NCBI RefSeq assembly: GCF_002252155.1
Contig: NZ_NEFD01000002.1
Span: forward strand, 1 to 64,000
Source: Wohlfahrtiimonas sp. G9077
Lineage (GTDB): Bacteria > Pseudomonadota > Gammaproteobacteria > Cardiobacteriales > Wohlfahrtiimonadaceae
Length of the DNA: 64,000 bases
Direction of reading: 5' to 3'
This document shows, piece after piece, positions 27,724-37,909 of this stretch. Each line of letters opens with the position of its first letter. Positions within the stretch are counted from its first letter, which is position 1. The translations under genes were made by a program, and so were the position numbers. Under the pieces are notes generated by a model that saw nothing but the letters and a program-made list of their open reading frames with translations, was not told where the DNA came from and made no database searches.

Positions 27724-29340
27724 TTAAGATTTCAGGGCTTTCATTTTACGCCACAACGTGGTGCGGCTGATGCCAAGATAATTGGCCACCGCCTGTTTAT
27801 CCCCTTTAAAATATTTTAATAAGGCGGCAAGATCCGGCTCTTCGCTGATTAAAGGCGGATCTGTCAAAATACTTGGTTCATCATAATGAATGTGGCGCTC
27901 ATCTGAAAGATCAAGAATCATCCGATTATTGGGCACTTGGTTCGGATTTGCTTTGAGATACAGCGCAATGCGCTCTGTGATGTTGCGAAGCTCGCGGATG
28001 TTGCCCGGCCAATGATAATTGAGGAGCGCTTCGTCACACTTTGGCAATGCGGCTAAATATTCATGACGAATGGGTAAATTCAATGACGTGAGCGCCTGTT
28101 TTAATAAGGTTTCTGCCAATAAAATGATGTCGCGCCCACGTTTACGAAGGGGCGGATTGAAGATTCTCAGCACGCTTAAACGATAAAAGAGATCGAGCCT
28201 AAATTTGCCAGCTTTGACCCATTCATCCAGCTTTGCATGCGTTGCGGCAATGATTTTAACATCTACGGGAATCGGGTGATAACCGCCGACGCGCACAATG
28301 CTTTTTTCTTCCAAAACCCGTAACAGACGATTTTGTAGCGATAATGGCATCTCCCCAATTTCATCTAAAAAGAGCGTGCCATTGTTGGCCACTTCAAACA
28401 CGCCCGCTTTACCGCCGCGAAGTGAACCGGTAAACGCGCCTTCCTCATAGCCAAAGAGTTCCGATTCCAACAGGGATTCAGGAATGGCGCTACAGTTAAT
28501 GGCCACAAAGGGGCGCTTTTGTTGACCAGTTTTATGCTGAAAATGCGCCGTATATTCATGATGAATGGCGTGTGCAATGAGCTCTTTACCGGTGCCGCTC
28601 TCGCCTTGAATCAAAGTTGGGGCTTTGGTTTTGGAGTAGAGTAAAACCGCTGCGCGCACGCGTTCAATTTCAGGTGAAAACCCTTTGATGTCGCCCACAT
28701 GATATTTGGCATCTAACGATAATTTGGTTTCGTTGAGCTTATTTTTACGCAGATGAATCGACTGCTTGGCAATCTTAATGGCATGACGAAAGGCTTCACG
28801 GATGGTGTCTGTTGAATAGAGAAAAACGGAAGGAATGCCCGCGGCATTGGCCATTTCTGTGATGAGACCTGCGCCCACAATGACGCCAATGCCTTTGCGT
28901 TTAAGCTCATTGATGGCAGCTTTGGCATCATCCCGCGTGATGTAAATGCGCTCTTCGATCGAAATGCCAAATGCTTGCTTGAATTTTTCTAAAGCAGGCA
29001 ATGATTTACGGTAATTGATGATGCCAATCTTCGGGCTGATTTCACGGGCGCTTGCTAGGGCGTGCATCACATCAAAGCCGCTTTCACGCACATTGATGAC
29101 GGGAATCGAGAGGCGATCTTTTAAATAGGCACCATTGGAACCTGCGGAAATGATGGCATCGCAGTGATGCTCTTTTGTAGCGGATCTGATGTATTGTACA
29201 GCCTCTTCAAAGCTTTGTTTTATCGGTGTTATTTCGGCAATTTCAGAAAATTCATTGCTCATTTCTTGGAAAGTTTCATACAAATGTGTGATGGAAACGG
29301 TCCAAATGATGGGTTTTTCAGATGTGTTTTTGGTGGTCAT
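27724..29340 (-). CDS. prpR: Propionate catabolism activator PrpR (sigma-54 dependent)
   Basis: 538 residues. The PrpR_N sensor domain (about 8-200) carries IIWTVSITHLYETF and CDAIISAGSNGAYLKDRLSIPVI-type text. The AAA+ domain has Walker A GESGTGKE, the sigma-54 contact loop GAFTGS, and FLDEIGEMPL. The C-terminal Fis-like helix-turn-helix reads AVANYLGISRTTLWRKMK. It senses 2-methylcitrate in enterics and activates prpBCD. The start at 29340 matches E. coli PrpR length; further in-frame ATGs upstream would add about 26 residues without homology. Divergent from prpB, which has a sigma-54 promoter. Confidence 0.93.
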   Translation of the reverse strand: MTTKNTSEKPIIWTVSITHLYETFQEMSNEFSEIAEITPIKQSFEEAVQYIRSATKEHHCDAIISAGSNGAYLKDRLSIPVINVRESGFDVMHALASAREISPKIGIINYRKSLPALEKFKQAFGISIEERIYITRDDAKAAINELKRKGIGVIVGAGLITEMANAAGIPSVFLYSTDTIREAFRHAIKIAKQSIHLRKNKLNETKLSLDAKYHVGDIKGFSPEIERVRAAVLLYSKTKAPTLIQGESGTGKELIAHAIHHEYTAHFQHKTGQQKRPFVAINCSAIPESLLESELFGYEEGAFTGSLRGGKAGVFEVANNGTLFLDEIGEMPLSLQNRLLRVLEEKSIVRVGGYHPIPVDVKIIAATHAKLDEWVKAGKFRLDLFYRLSVLRIFNPPLRKRGRDIILLAETLLKQALTSLNLPIRHEYLAALPKCDEALLNYHWPGNIRELRNITERIALYLKANPNQVPNNRMILDLSDERHIHYDEPSILTDPPLISEEPDLAALLKYFKGDKQAVANYLGISRTTLWRKMKALKS

Positions 29341-29376
29341 AATGATTTGTTCCAATATTATTTCATTTTGTTCATT

Positions 29377-29405
29377 TGTTGCACAGAAATGATAAAAATG
29401 CAACA
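29377..29405. promoter_or_regulatory. Inverted repeat in the prpR-prpB intergenic region
   Basis: TGTTGCA (29377-29383) and TGCAACA (29399-29405) face each other across 15 nt, about 110 nt upstream of the prpB sigma-54 promoter. The position suits an upstream activator site for PrpR. Confidence 0.45.
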
Positions 29406-29513
29406 TTTTGAAATGCATGAATTATTTTCATGAACCCTGTTTTGAAAATTTAACCGTAACATAAACAGATAGATAGAAAAAATAATTACAAAAAGACTAC
29501 AAAAAATAAAAGT

Positions 29514-29529
29514 TGGCACGCCAATTGCT
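29514..29529 (+). promoter_or_regulatory. Sigma-54 promoter of prpBCD
   Basis: TGGCAC, five bases, TTGCT: the -24/-12 elements with correct spacing and all invariant bases. It lies 52 nt before the prpB start and faces the sigma-54 activator gene prpR. Confidence 0.9.
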
Positions 29530-29581
29530 CTATCACTGATAACGGTTGCATCAATACAGTTATCAAATAAAGGAGTGAAGT

Positions 29582-30469
29582 ATGGCAGTCAATTCTCAAG
29601 GCAAACGTTTTAAAGAGGCGTTAGCGGTGGAATCACCATTACAGTTGGTGGGCGTGATCAATGCGAATCATGCACTATTGGCACAGCAATCTGGCTTTAA
29701 AAGCATTTATTTATCCGGCGGCGGCGTATCAGCAGGTTCGCTTGGCGTCCCGGATTTAGGGATTGCCACTTTGCATGATTTTTTAGTGGACATCGAGCGC
29801 ATCACAAATGTGTGTGATCTCCCTTTGATTGCCGATGCTGACAGCGGCCTTGGCACCACAGCATTGAACATTGCACGCACGGTGAAATCATTCATTAAAG
29901 CGGGCGCAGCTGGTCTTCATTTAGAAGATCAAGTGACAGCAAAGCGCTGTGGCCATCGTCCGAATAAAGAGATCGTATCAACGGCTGAAATGGTCGATCG
30001 CATTAAAGCTGCGGTGGATGCGAAAACAGATCCTGATTTTGTGATCATCGCAAGAACGGATGCTTTGGCTGTGGAAGGTTTAGAGAAAACCTTAGAGCGC
30101 GCGCATGCTTACATTGAAGCGGGCGCAGATGTGCTCTTTCCAGAGGCTGTGACGGAATTATCAATGTATAAGCAATTTGTGGATAAAACCCGTGTGCCTG
30201 TGCTTGCAAACTTAACTGAGTTCGGTAAAACGCCGCTGTTCACTTTAGATGAATTACGCAGTGTAGACGTTGCGATTGCCCTTTATCCATTGTCCGCATT
30301 TCGCGCCATGAATAAGGCTGCATTGAACGTTTATCAAACACTTCGTGAGAAGGGCACGCAACAAAGCGTGGTGGATACCATGCAAACGCGTGAAGAGTTA
30401 TATCAGAGCATTAATTATTACCAATATGAAGATTATTTAGATTCATTGTTCTCATCGCAGAAAAAATAA
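29582..30469 (+). CDS. prpB: 2-methylisocitrate lyase PrpB
   Basis: 295 residues of the isocitrate lyase/PEP mutase family. Key text: [17 protein letters not shown], the metal-binding [21 protein letters not shown] with the catalytic cysteine in KRCGH, and [13 protein letters not shown]. It splits 2-methylisocitrate into pyruvate and succinate. AAGGAG precedes the ATG. First gene of the prp operon. Confidence 0.96.
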   Translation: MAVNSQGKRFKEALAVESPLQLVGVINANHALLAQQSGFKSIYLSGGGVSAGSLGVPDLGIATLHDFLVDIERITNVCDLPLIADADSGLGTTALNIARTVKSFIKAGAAGLHLEDQVTAKRCGHRPNKEIVSTAEMVDRIKAAVDAKTDPDFVIIARTDALAVEGLEKTLERAHAYIEAGADVLFPEAVTELSMYKQFVDKTRVPVLANLTEFGKTPLFTLDELRSVDVAIALYPLSAFRAMNKAALNVYQTLREKGTQQSVVDTMQTREELYQSINYYQYEDYLDSLFSSQKK

Positions 30470-30503
30470 AAAGCGCGATGTTCAATCTTAGGAGGAGAAG
30501 ATC

Positions 30504-31664
30504 ATGAGTAAAGTATTAGAGGTTATTGCACCAAGTTTTAGGCCCAAAAAATCCGTTGCCTTATCTGGCATGATCGCCGGTTCCACAGGTTTATGCACCG
30601 TCGGCATCAATGGTAATGAATTGCATTACCGCGGATATGACATTTTGGATTTAGCCGAACATTGTGAGTTTGAAGAGGTCGCTTATCTTCTCATTCATGG
30701 TAAGTTGCCCACACAAAATGAACTCAATTTATATAAAAAGAAATTGAAGGCGTTGCGTGGTTTACCAAAGGCTGTGCAAAAAGCCTTAGAAACTTTACCT
30801 GCCTCCTCCCATCCGATGGATGTGTTAAGAACGGGCGTCTCTTTGATGGGCTGTATTTTGCCAGAAAAGGACAATCAAGATTGTGCAGCAGCGAAAGACA
30901 TTGCCGATCGCTTAATGGCATCATTGGGTTCAATGTTGGTTTACTGGTATCACTACAGCCACAATGGCGTTCGCATTGAGCTTGAAACCGAAGAAGATTC
31001 ATTGGGTGGCCATTTCTTGTATTTATTACATGGCCACAAGCCTTCGCCAGAACATGTCAAAGCAATGCACATTTCATTGATTTTGTATGCAGAGCATGAA
31101 TTTAATGCCTCAACCTTCACAAGCCGCGTGATCGCAGGAACGGGATCGGATATGTATTCTGCCATCTCTGGCGCGATTGGTGCATTGCGTGGCCCGAAAC
31201 ATGGCGGCGCAAACGAAGTCTCTTTTGAAATTCAACAGCGTTATGATTCTCCGGATGAGGCAGAAGCGGACATTGCAGCACGCGTGGCGCGTAAAGAGAT
31301 CATCATTGGCTTTGGTCATCCTGTGTATACGATTGCAGATCCGCGCAACATCGTGATCAAAAAAGTGGCGCATGATTTATCGATGGAAGCCGGTTCCATG
31401 AAAATGTTCAACATTGCTGAGCGCTTAGAAGAGTTCATGCAACGTGAGAAAAACATGTTCCCGAACTTAGATTGGTTCTCTGCGGTGTCGTATCACATGA
31501 TGGGCGTACCAACGGCGATGTTTACACCTTTGTTTGCCATTGCGCGTTCTGCAGGCTGGGCAGCACACATCATTGAGCAACGCAAAGATAACAAAATCAT
31601 CCGCCCATCTGCCCATTACGATGGCCCTGAGCCCATGGCATTTGTGTTCATTCAAGATCGTTAA
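30504..31664 (+). CDS. prpC: 2-methylcitrate synthase PrpC
   Basis: 386 residues of the citrate synthase family. The N-terminal [19 protein letters not shown], the histidine of [11 protein letters not shown], the [13 protein letters not shown] block and the aspartate-bearing [16 protein letters not shown] block are the active-site regions. It condenses propionyl-CoA with oxaloacetate. TTAGGAGGAG precedes the start, 34 nt after prpB. Confidence 0.95.
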   Translation: MSKVLEVIAPSFRPKKSVALSGMIAGSTGLCTVGINGNELHYRGYDILDLAEHCEFEEVAYLLIHGKLPTQNELNLYKKKLKALRGLPKAVQKALETLPASSHPMDVLRTGVSLMGCILPEKDNQDCAAAKDIADRLMASLGSMLVYWYHYSHNGVRIELETEEDSLGGHFLYLLHGHKPSPEHVKAMHISLILYAEHEFNASTFTSRVIAGTGSDMYSAISGAIGALRGPKHGGANEVSFEIQQRYDSPDEAEADIAARVARKEIIIGFGHPVYTIADPRNIVIKKVAHDLSMEAGSMKMFNIAERLEEFMQREKNMFPNLDWFSAVSYHMMGVPTAMFTPLFAIARSAGWAAHIIEQRKDNKIIRPSAHYDGPEPMAFVFIQDR

Positions 31665-31715
31665 TGGCACATCAACATTCATTCACACATAAAATTTAGA
31701 AAATAGGGAAGTACA

Positions 31716-33143
31716 ATGCAAAAATTTGATCAAGTTTTAGTGGACATCGTCGATTACGTCACCAACTATGAAATTCAATCACCATTGGCGTATCAAACGG
31801 CGCATTACTGTTTGTTGGACACATTGGGTTGTGGTTTAGAAGCCTTAGATTATCCGGCATGCACTAAGTTGATGGGGCCGATTGTTCCAGGCACCATGGT
31901 GCCAAATGGTGCAAAAGTGCCAGGCACACAATTTCAGTTAGATCCTGTGCAAGCGGCGTTTAACATCGGTGCAATGATTCGCTGGCTCGATTTTAACGAC
32001 ACATGGTTGGCAGCAGAATGGGGCCATCCATCGGATAACTTAGGCGGCATTTTAGCAGTGGCCGATTGGCTCTCTCGCGTGGCCATTGCCAATGGTAAGG
32101 CGCCTTTAACCATGAAAGCGGTTTTAACGGGCATGATCAAGGCCCATGAAATTCAAGGCTGTATTGCCCTTGAAAACTCCTTTAACAAAGTGGGTTTAGA
32201 TCACGTGATTTTGGTCAAAGTGGCATCCACAGCAGTTGTGGCTCAAATGCTTGGTTTGACGCGTGAAGAGATTTTAAATGCCGTCTCATTAGCGTGGGTT
32301 GATGGTCAATCTTTAAGAACGTATCGCCATGCACCGAACACAGGTTCACGTAAATCATGGGCAGCAGGGGATGCCACCTCGCGCGCCGTTCGCTTAGCTT
32401 TGATGGCCAAAAAAGGTGAAATGGGCTATCCCTCAGTGCTCACAGCCAAAACTTGGGGCTTTTATGATGTCTCCTTTAAAGGCCAAGAATTTAAATTCCA
32501 GCGCCCTTATGGCAGCTATGTGATGGAAAATGTACTCTTTAAGATCTCCTTCCCAGCTGAGTTCCACTCACAAACAGCAGTTGAAGCTGCGATGACTTTA
32601 AAAGGCACATTAGATGCCATGGGTAAAACCTATGAGGACATCGAGAGAATTACCATTCGTACGCACGAAGCATGCATTCGCATCATCGACAAGAAAGGGC
32701 CATTGAATAACCCTGCCGATCGCGATCACTGTATTCAGTACATGGTGGCGGTGCCATTGATTTATGGTCGCTTAACGGCTGCTGATTATGAAGATACGAT
32801 TGCAAAAAATCCAGCCATTGATGCTTTACGTGACAAAATGGAATGTGTGGAAGATCCGCAATTTACGGCAGATTATCACGATCCTGAAAAACGCTCGATC
32901 GCCAATGCTTTAACGGTGACATTCAAAGATGGCACGGTGTTAGATGAAGTGGTGGTTGAATATCCAATTGGCCACAAGCGCCGCAGAACCGATGGCATTC
33001 CATTGCTCATCGAAAAATTCAAAGTGAACTTAGCGCGCCGCTTCCCTGAGAAACAACAAAACACGATTCTCGATGCCAGCCTTAATTTGGATAAAATCTT
33101 AGAGATTCCTGTCAATGAATATGTGGATCTTTATGTAATCTAA
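31716..33143 (+). CDS. prpD: 2-methylcitrate dehydratase PrpD
   Basis: 475 residues of the MmgE/PrpD family. [40 protein letters not shown] and [14 protein letters not shown] are characteristic. It dehydrates 2-methylcitrate to 2-methyl-cis-aconitate, which an aconitase then hydrates. PrpD is the cofactor-independent type, so neither acnD nor prpF is required. Third and last gene; no propionyl-CoA synthetase prpE follows. A terminator stands 36 nt beyond the stop. Confidence 0.95.
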   Translation: MQKFDQVLVDIVDYVTNYEIQSPLAYQTAHYCLLDTLGCGLEALDYPACTKLMGPIVPGTMVPNGAKVPGTQFQLDPVQAAFNIGAMIRWLDFNDTWLAAEWGHPSDNLGGILAVADWLSRVAIANGKAPLTMKAVLTGMIKAHEIQGCIALENSFNKVGLDHVILVKVASTAVVAQMLGLTREEILNAVSLAWVDGQSLRTYRHAPNTGSRKSWAAGDATSRAVRLALMAKKGEMGYPSVLTAKTWGFYDVSFKGQEFKFQRPYGSYVMENVLFKISFPAEFHSQTAVEAAMTLKGTLDAMGKTYEDIERITIRTHEACIRIIDKKGPLNNPADRDHCIQYMVAVPLIYGRLTAADYEDTIAKNPAIDALRDKMECVEDPQFTADYHDPEKRSIANALTVTFKDGTVLDEVVVEYPIGHKRRRTDGIPLLIEKFKVNLARRFPEKQQNTILDASLNLDKILEIPVNEYVDLYVI

Positions 33144-33178
33144 TCTCTCCATAATAATAAATTTGATTCCAGTCCTTT

Positions 33179-33202
33179 GCCCGCGCTATGCGGGCTTTTT
33201 TT
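33179..33202 (+). terminator. Terminator of prpBCD
   Basis: GCCCGC, GCTAT, GCGGGC, then seven T residues. Confidence 0.9.
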
Positions 33203-33243
33203 CTGTAAAATGGCGAGATAATTTCATAACAGAAGGACAAAAT

Positions 33244-34260
33244 ATGATCACCGAAACATTATTAATGAAATATGCTGTGGGCGGCGGGGTCATTTGTGTG
33301 GGTTTAGTGGCCTATTTGATCAGCGCATTTTGTGGCCGCCGTTTTAAGGACAGCAAAAAAGGCATCATCTCCCGTTTATTACAGTCGGCGCTATTGTGTG
33401 GCGTTGTGCTCGTGCTCTCGCAATATGTGCAACTGGCGCTTGTGGACTTTAAGCTGCACTTCATTGCCGCCTCAACTGTGCAGCTCATTTCAGTCTTTTG
33501 GATTGTGTTGATCATCACCAATCGCCTTTTTAAAGTGATGAACCGCTTAGAGAAAGCTCAAGTGCGTAAACATGGCGATCCAACTTCTGCCCGCATCATT
33601 AATCGCGTGTTAAAAATCATCATTTTCGGCATCATCGTGTTGATGTTTGGTGAGCATTTTGGCTTAAGTTTATCGGGTTTATTGGCCTTTGGTGGGATCG
33701 GCGGCATCGCCATTGGTATGGCGGGTAAAGACATTTTAAGCAACTTCTTTTCAGGCATTATGCTCTATTTTGATCGCCCATTTAACATTGGTGATTGGGT
33801 GAGCTCGCCGGATCGTCAGATTGAAGGCACCGTGGTGGAAGTGGGTTGGCGCATCACCAAAATCATGACGTTTGATCATCGTCCATTGTATGTGCCTAAC
33901 TCCGTGTTCTCCTCCATCAGCGTTGAAAACCCAGGGCGCATGACCAATCGACGCATCAAAACAGAATTGGGCTTGCGTTATGATGATGCTGATAAAGTGG
34001 GCGACATTGTCAATGACATCCGCACCATGTTGCAGCAGCATCCAAAGATCGATGCCACGCAAACATTGCTCGTTTATTTCAATGAATTTGCCGATTCTTC
34101 TTTAAACATCATGATCTATTGCTTCACTAAAACCACCGTTTGGGCAGAATGGTTAGAGGCGCAGCAAGAAGTCTATTTAGAGATGATCAACATCGTGCAT
34201 CAACATGGCGCAGATTTTGCCTTCCCAACGCAAACTTTGTACATGCAAAAATCAGCATAA
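33244..34260 (+). CDS. MscS-family mechanosensitive channel
   Basis: 338 residues. Three to four N-terminal helices lead into the glycine/alanine-rich pore helix [20 protein letters not shown], followed at once by [22 protein letters not shown], the hallmark of MscS. The cytoplasmic vestibule follows ([17 protein letters not shown], then [15 protein letters not shown]). It releases solutes on hypo-osmotic shock. The ATG at 33244 has AAGGA upstream; an in-frame ATG at 33163 would place the start inside the prp terminator region. Single-gene unit. Confidence 0.88.
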   Translation: MITETLLMKYAVGGGVICVGLVAYLISAFCGRRFKDSKKGIISRLLQSALLCGVVLVLSQYVQLALVDFKLHFIAASTVQLISVFWIVLIITNRLFKVMNRLEKAQVRKHGDPTSARIINRVLKIIIFGIIVLMFGEHFGLSLSGLLAFGGIGGIAIGMAGKDILSNFFSGIMLYFDRPFNIGDWVSSPDRQIEGTVVEVGWRITKIMTFDHRPLYVPNSVFSSISVENPGRMTNRRIKTELGLRYDDADKVGDIVNDIRTMLQQHPKIDATQTLLVYFNEFADSSLNIMIYCFTKTTVWAEWLEAQQEVYLEMINIVHQHGADFAFPTQTLYMQKSA

Positions 34261-34279
34261 TCGCGATGATTGTATGGTC

Positions 34280-34305
34280 AATCCTGCCTTCGGGCGGGAT
34301 TTTTT
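34280..34305 (+). terminator. Terminator of the mechanosensitive channel gene
   Basis: ATCCTGCC, TTCG, GGCGGGAT, then T residues; a tetraloop hairpin. Confidence 0.9.
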
Positions 34306-34429
34306 AGGCATGCATTGTTTTATGTATTAAACAATTTTTAATAAATTATTCACTTGAATTTTATATATTAAATGCTAGAGTAGTTTTCCAAGCGATTTTG
34401 CTTATATTTTATGCATTTTGGAGGAGATC

Positions 34430-35446
34430 ATGTTGGAGTGGATGAAGCGAAAAGGGGTGCAATGGTCAGCGCGCACTTATTTCGTGGATGCCTTGAGTTA
34501 TATGGCGCTTGGGCTGTTTTCATCATTGTTAATCGGGCTCATCATCAAAACGATTGGCACGCAGCTTGGCATTGGGCTATTTGTGGAGCTTGGCACCTTT
34601 GCGATGGATGGCAAAGTGGTGGGCGCGGCCATTGGCGTTGCGGTGGCATATGCCTTGAAAGCACCGCCATTATTGTTGTTCAGTGCCATTTTTGTGGGCG
34701 CGATGGGCAATCAAGTCGGCGGCGTGGCGGGCAGCTATTTTGCTGTTTTAGTGACTGTTGAACTCGTCAAGCTTCTCTATCAAACCACCAAACTCGACAT
34801 TTTAGTGGTGCCATTTAGCATGATTTTGATCGGTTATGGCAGCGCACAATTGATTGGCGTGCCGATTCAAGAATTGATGAATTATTTAGGCGGCACCATC
34901 AATTGGGCCACCACACAACATCCACTTATGATGTCCATGATTGTGGCCACCATTATGGGGCTGGCGCTGACCGCACCGATTTCAAGCGCAGCATTGTCAT
35001 TCATGTTGGGATTAGATGGCGTGGCAGCAGGTGCCGCCGTGATTGGTTGCTCTGCACAAATGGTGGGCTTTGCAGTCATCAGTTATCGAGAAAATGGGTT
35101 TTCGGGTGTCATTGCACAAGGGATTGGCACATCGATGCTGCAAATTGGCAATATTGTGAAAAACCCATGGATTTTATTGCCGCCCACGCTCGCTGGTCTC
35201 ATCTGCGCACCGATTGCGATTGTGGGCTTTGAGATGATCAACAACAAAGCCGGCGCCGGCATGGGCACAAGCGGCTTTGTGGGGCAGTTTATGGCATTTG
35301 AAACCATGGGATTTTCTGTGCACACCGCAAGTTTAGTCTTGGTGTTTCACATCATTTTGCCTGTTGTATTGAGCCTTGGTATTGCGATGGTGATGCGTCA
35401 AAAAGGGCTGATCAACACAGGCGATTTAACCCTCACTTTGCGTTAA
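34430..35446 (+). CDS. PTS EIIC-like membrane protein (orphan)
   Basis: 338 residues, mostly hydrophobic, with about nine or ten helices and glycine/alanine-rich loops (VVGAAIGVAVAYALKAPP, GAMGNQVGGVAGSYFA, APISSAALSFMLGL, AGAGMGTSGFVGQ). This matches the PTS_EIIC_2 type of membrane protein, which usually occurs without EIIA/EIIB partners. The ATG at 34430 has GGAGGAG upstream. No other PTS gene is near, and the substrate, if any, is unknown. The 3' end overlaps the convergent esterase gene by 21 nt. Confidence 0.7.
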   Translation: MLEWMKRKGVQWSARTYFVDALSYMALGLFSSLLIGLIIKTIGTQLGIGLFVELGTFAMDGKVVGAAIGVAVAYALKAPPLLLFSAIFVGAMGNQVGGVAGSYFAVLVTVELVKLLYQTTKLDILVVPFSMILIGYGSAQLIGVPIQELMNYLGGTINWATTQHPLMMSMIVATIMGLALTAPISSAALSFMLGLDGVAAGAAVIGCSAQMVGFAVISYRENGFSGVIAQGIGTSMLQIGNIVKNPWILLPPTLAGLICAPIAIVGFEMINNKAGAGMGTSGFVGQFMAFETMGFSVHTASLVLVFHIILPVVLSLGIAMVMRQKGLINTGDLTLTLR

Positions 35447-36097
35447 TTGTTCCGCGAGCCATTGGCCAATTTGTTGGACTTCAGCTTCTGAAGCTTCATG
35501 GCGCATTGGATAGGTATGCCATGCAGCATTGACACCATGATTTTCCAAGGCATCTTTGGCCGCCTTTCCATATTCAATTGGCACCACAGGATCAAGCGTG
35601 CCATGCAGATGAATGCTTGGGATGCTTTGCTGAATCTTGGTTAAGGGTTCATCAGAACTGGTGGGGAAGTAGGTTGATAAGGCCAAAACGCCGCCAAGGG
35701 GCAAATCTTCATGCACATAAGCGGTGTGCAGTACAACGGCACCACCTTGAGAAAAGCCAGCCAAAAAGATGCGATCGATGGCAATGCCTTTGTTGACTTC
35801 ATCATCAATCAATGCACGAATGGTGCGGGCAGCGGCATCGAGCTCTTCGACTTTCACAGTGCGCGGATGGGTTAAATCAATCAAATCATACCAAGCCGGC
35901 ATCACATAGCCGCCATTGAGCGTCACCGATAAATCGGGCGCTTGGGGCAAAATATAACGGGTGGATGGTGTATTGAGTTGTTGCAAATAATGGGCAACCG
36001 GCGCAAAATCCTGCTGAGAGGCACCAAGGCCGTGGAGCCAGATCACTGCTGAATCAGCAGTGATGGGCGAATCGATGATTAATGGAGATTTTGCCAT
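35426..36097 (-). CDS. Carboxylesterase/phospholipase of the alpha/beta-hydrolase fold
   Basis: 223 residues. VIWLHGLGASQQDF forms the oxyanion side, FLAGFSQGGAVVLH contains the nucleophilic serine, HLHGTLDPVVPIEYG the aspartate, and PMRHEASEAEV the histidine. This is the acyl-protein thioesterase/carboxylesterase type and has its usual length. The start at 36097 follows AGGAG. An in-frame ATG at 36160 would add a hydrophobic, signal-like 21-residue leader (ending LGAFTMA) but has a poor ribosome site, so a periplasmic form cannot be excluded. Confidence 0.83.
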   Translation of the reverse strand: MAKSPLIIDSPITADSAVIWLHGLGASQQDFAPVAHYLQQLNTPSTRYILPQAPDLSVTLNGGYVMPAWYDLIDLTHPRTVKVEELDAAARTIRALIDDEVNKGIAIDRIFLAGFSQGGAVVLHTAYVHEDLPLGGVLALSTYFPTSSDEPLTKIQQSIPSIHLHGTLDPVVPIEYGKAAKDALENHGVNAAWHTYPMRHEASEAEVQQIGQWLAEQLTQSEG

Positions 36098-36172
36098 GGT
36101 GAAGGCTCCTAGGGGAATCATACAAAAAAAGAGTGCGATGATGCGGCGATGGAATCTCATGGCATCACACCA

Positions 36173-36469
36173 TTAGTCAACGCGCATGCTCATTTGTGTT
36201 AAAACGATGTTCATGCGGCGAATGTTTTCTGCCGTGGGCTCTGCGCCATATTGTGTGCGCCATGAGTTGACAATGCTTGGAAGGGACAATAAATACTGTA
36301 CGCGACCTGAAAATGGCAATGCCATTGAGCCGTGAGCTTGTTCAGAGGTCAACTTAATGTTAAAGGCTTCGAAGAGTTCAACGAGGATGTTCATCATTTC
36401 AGTGTATTTATGGTTCACATGTTCACCTTGATGGTTGATGGCAGTTGTGCTGCTAAGAGTGTGTTGCAT
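36173..36469 (-). CDS. Small protein resembling the N-terminal/cap part of phosphonatase
   Basis: 98 residues. From about residue 24 the order ILVELFEAFNIKLT, SMALPFSGRVQYLLSLPSIVNSW, QYGAEPTAENI follows the cap domain of phosphonoacetaldehyde hydrolase (PhnX), where one expects VEAF..FDVEIT, PMGLGKWQHIEAL..LP..W and G....ADI. The HAD nucleophile motif is degenerate (NHQGEHVN in place of DWAGTTVD), the Schiff-base lysine is missing, and the protein stops where the HAD core would continue. AGGA lies 8 nt before the ATG. A paralogue is at 52524-52832. The resemblance is by eye. Function unknown. Confidence 0.6.
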   Translation of the reverse strand: MQHTLSSTTAINHQGEHVNHKYTEMMNILVELFEAFNIKLTSEQAHGSMALPFSGRVQYLLSLPSIVNSWRTQYGAEPTAENIRRMNIVLTQMSMRVD

Positions 36470-36526
36470 TGAGGCTTCCTGAGTAATCTCGCATAGATGA
36501 TAGAGTGTGTTGATAATAAGATCAAA

Positions 36527-36555
36527 GGGTTGAATTGACCGTCAACGGATATAAT
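36527..36555 (+). promoter_or_regulatory. Possible promoter/operator of the FAH-family gene
   Basis: A perfect TATAAT (36550-36555) follows the palindrome TTGACCGTCAA (36535-36545). A -35 at the proper distance is weak (GGGTTG, 36527-36532), so an activator or repressor using the palindrome is possible. The leader to the start codon would be about 105 nt and includes a small ATGATG/CATCAT hairpin. Confidence 0.4.
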
Positions 36556-36666
36556 GATAGTACAAAAATGAAAAAGTGGCGATTTTTTATCAAAAAATGA
36601 TGGGGGGTGCTAAATTTTCAGCATCATTATATGATGGAGATTCATCATAAAAATTAGGAGGATTCT

Positions 36667-37368
36667 ATGTTTGCTGAATACATTTTCCCGCCCCACAGCG
36701 TGGTGGCTTTACCCATTAAAAAATATCAATTAACGATGCCGATTCATCGCATTTTTTGCGTTGGGCGCAATTACCTTGCTCATGCCAACGAAATGGGCAG
36801 CTCTGTGGATAAAGCGACGCAAGAGCCGTTTTATTTTCTAAAACATCCAAGCCATTATGCGCCAAGTGGCAGCACGATTGCCTATCCATCGCGCACGCAA
36901 AATCTACACCATGAAATGGAGCTTGCGGTCATCATCGGGAAAGAGGGTGCGAACATTCCTGTCGCAGAAGCAAAACACTACATTTTTGGTTATGCATGTG
37001 CGCTAGATATGACGCGTCGTGATCTACAAGCACAAATGAAAGAGCGCCGCCTCTCTTGGGACATTGCCAAGGATTTTGAAAATGGCGCCATTATCTCAGA
37101 AGTGGTGCCAATTGCTGAGTGCGGTGAATTGACAAGCGGCAAGATTGAGTTGTCCGTCAATGGTGAGGTGAAGCAATCCTCTGATTTGGCACAAATGATC
37201 TGGTCAGTGGATGAGATCATTGCCCATTTATCCACGCTTTATACGTTAATGCCGGGCGATGTTATTATGACCGGCACGCCAGAAGGCGTCGGCGCTGTGG
37301 TGGCGGGGGATGAATTGACCGGTCACATTGAAGGCGTGGGCGACATTACGCTGAAAATTGCGGAATAA
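36667..37368 (+). CDS. Fumarylacetoacetate hydrolase-family enzyme (YcgM/FAHD1-like)
   Basis: 233 residues. IFCVGRNYLAHANEMG, LHHEMELAVIIGKEG with metal-binding glutamates, YACALDMTRRDLQ with the metal aspartate, and VIMTGTPEGVGAV are the FAH signatures. Relatives are acylpyruvate hydrolases or oxaloacetate decarboxylases. TTAGGAGG precedes the ATG. Single gene. The substrate cannot be fixed from sequence. Confidence 0.88.
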   Translation: MFAEYIFPPHSVVALPIKKYQLTMPIHRIFCVGRNYLAHANEMGSSVDKATQEPFYFLKHPSHYAPSGSTIAYPSRTQNLHHEMELAVIIGKEGANIPVAEAKHYIFGYACALDMTRRDLQAQMKERRLSWDIAKDFENGAIISEVVPIAECGELTSGKIELSVNGEVKQSSDLAQMIWSVDEIIAHLSTLYTLMPGDVIMTGTPEGVGAVVAGDELTGHIEGVGDITLKIAE

Positions 37369-37385
37369 TATTTGCGTGATGAGTA

Positions 37386-37413
37386 AAAAGGCAGAACATT
37401 TGTTCTGCCTTTT
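37386..37413. terminator. Bidirectional terminator
   Basis: AAAAGGCAGAACA, TT, TGTTCTGCCTTTT: a 13-bp perfect stem ending in T residues in both directions, between convergent genes. Confidence 0.88.
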
Positions 37414-37431
37414 CTTTTGATGAGGGTGAGA

Positions 37432-37743
37432 TTAATCTGCCGAATGCATCGCGCGTAGATACTCTTCTTCATTGAGGCAGCCTTTTTTCGTCACGGCAAA
37501 ACGATCAAAGTTTAAAATGCCCATGTCTTTTGCCTCAGCACGATCTAAACAGCCATCGCCGTTTTTATCTGCTTGAGCAAAAGTGTCGATTTGAAAATTT
37601 GGCTCCACTGTTCTGTACTGTACATCAATCACTTCTGTGCCGTCTTTGGTGTCTTTGACGGTAAAAATGGTTTCCACAGATTGGGCGTGCGCAATTGCAG
37701 ATGCCATCAATAAGGTTAAGCTCAATAGGATGGTTTTTTTCAT
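37432..37743 (-). CDS. Secreted EF-hand protein
   Basis: 103 residues. A signal peptide (MKKTILLSLTLLMASAIAHA) precedes a short beta-like region. A canonical EF-hand loop, DKNGDGCLDRAE, has Asp, Asn, Asp, Gly and Glu in the calcium positions. A second, imperfect hand (FDRFAVTKKGCLNEEEY) follows. The mature protein has two cysteines, one in each hand, which could form a disulphide. AAGGAGG precedes the ATG. Probably a periplasmic calcium-binding protein. Confidence 0.75.
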   Translation of the reverse strand: MKKTILLSLTLLMASAIAHAQSVETIFTVKDTKDGTEVIDVQYRTVEPNFQIDTFAQADKNGDGCLDRAEAKDMGILNFDRFAVTKKGCLNEEEYLRAMHSAD

Positions 37744-37909
37744 TCAATGCCTCCTTAAAATTTTCTAATGGATCTTTAATGTAAATGATTTTTGGGTGTA
37801 AACCAAGATGGGCATGAGTACAAGTTTTGCCGAACCATCTATTTAGCTTCTGTCATATCACTTTCCATACTCATCCTTGGTTATACATATCCCCTTAATA
37901 AATAAAATT

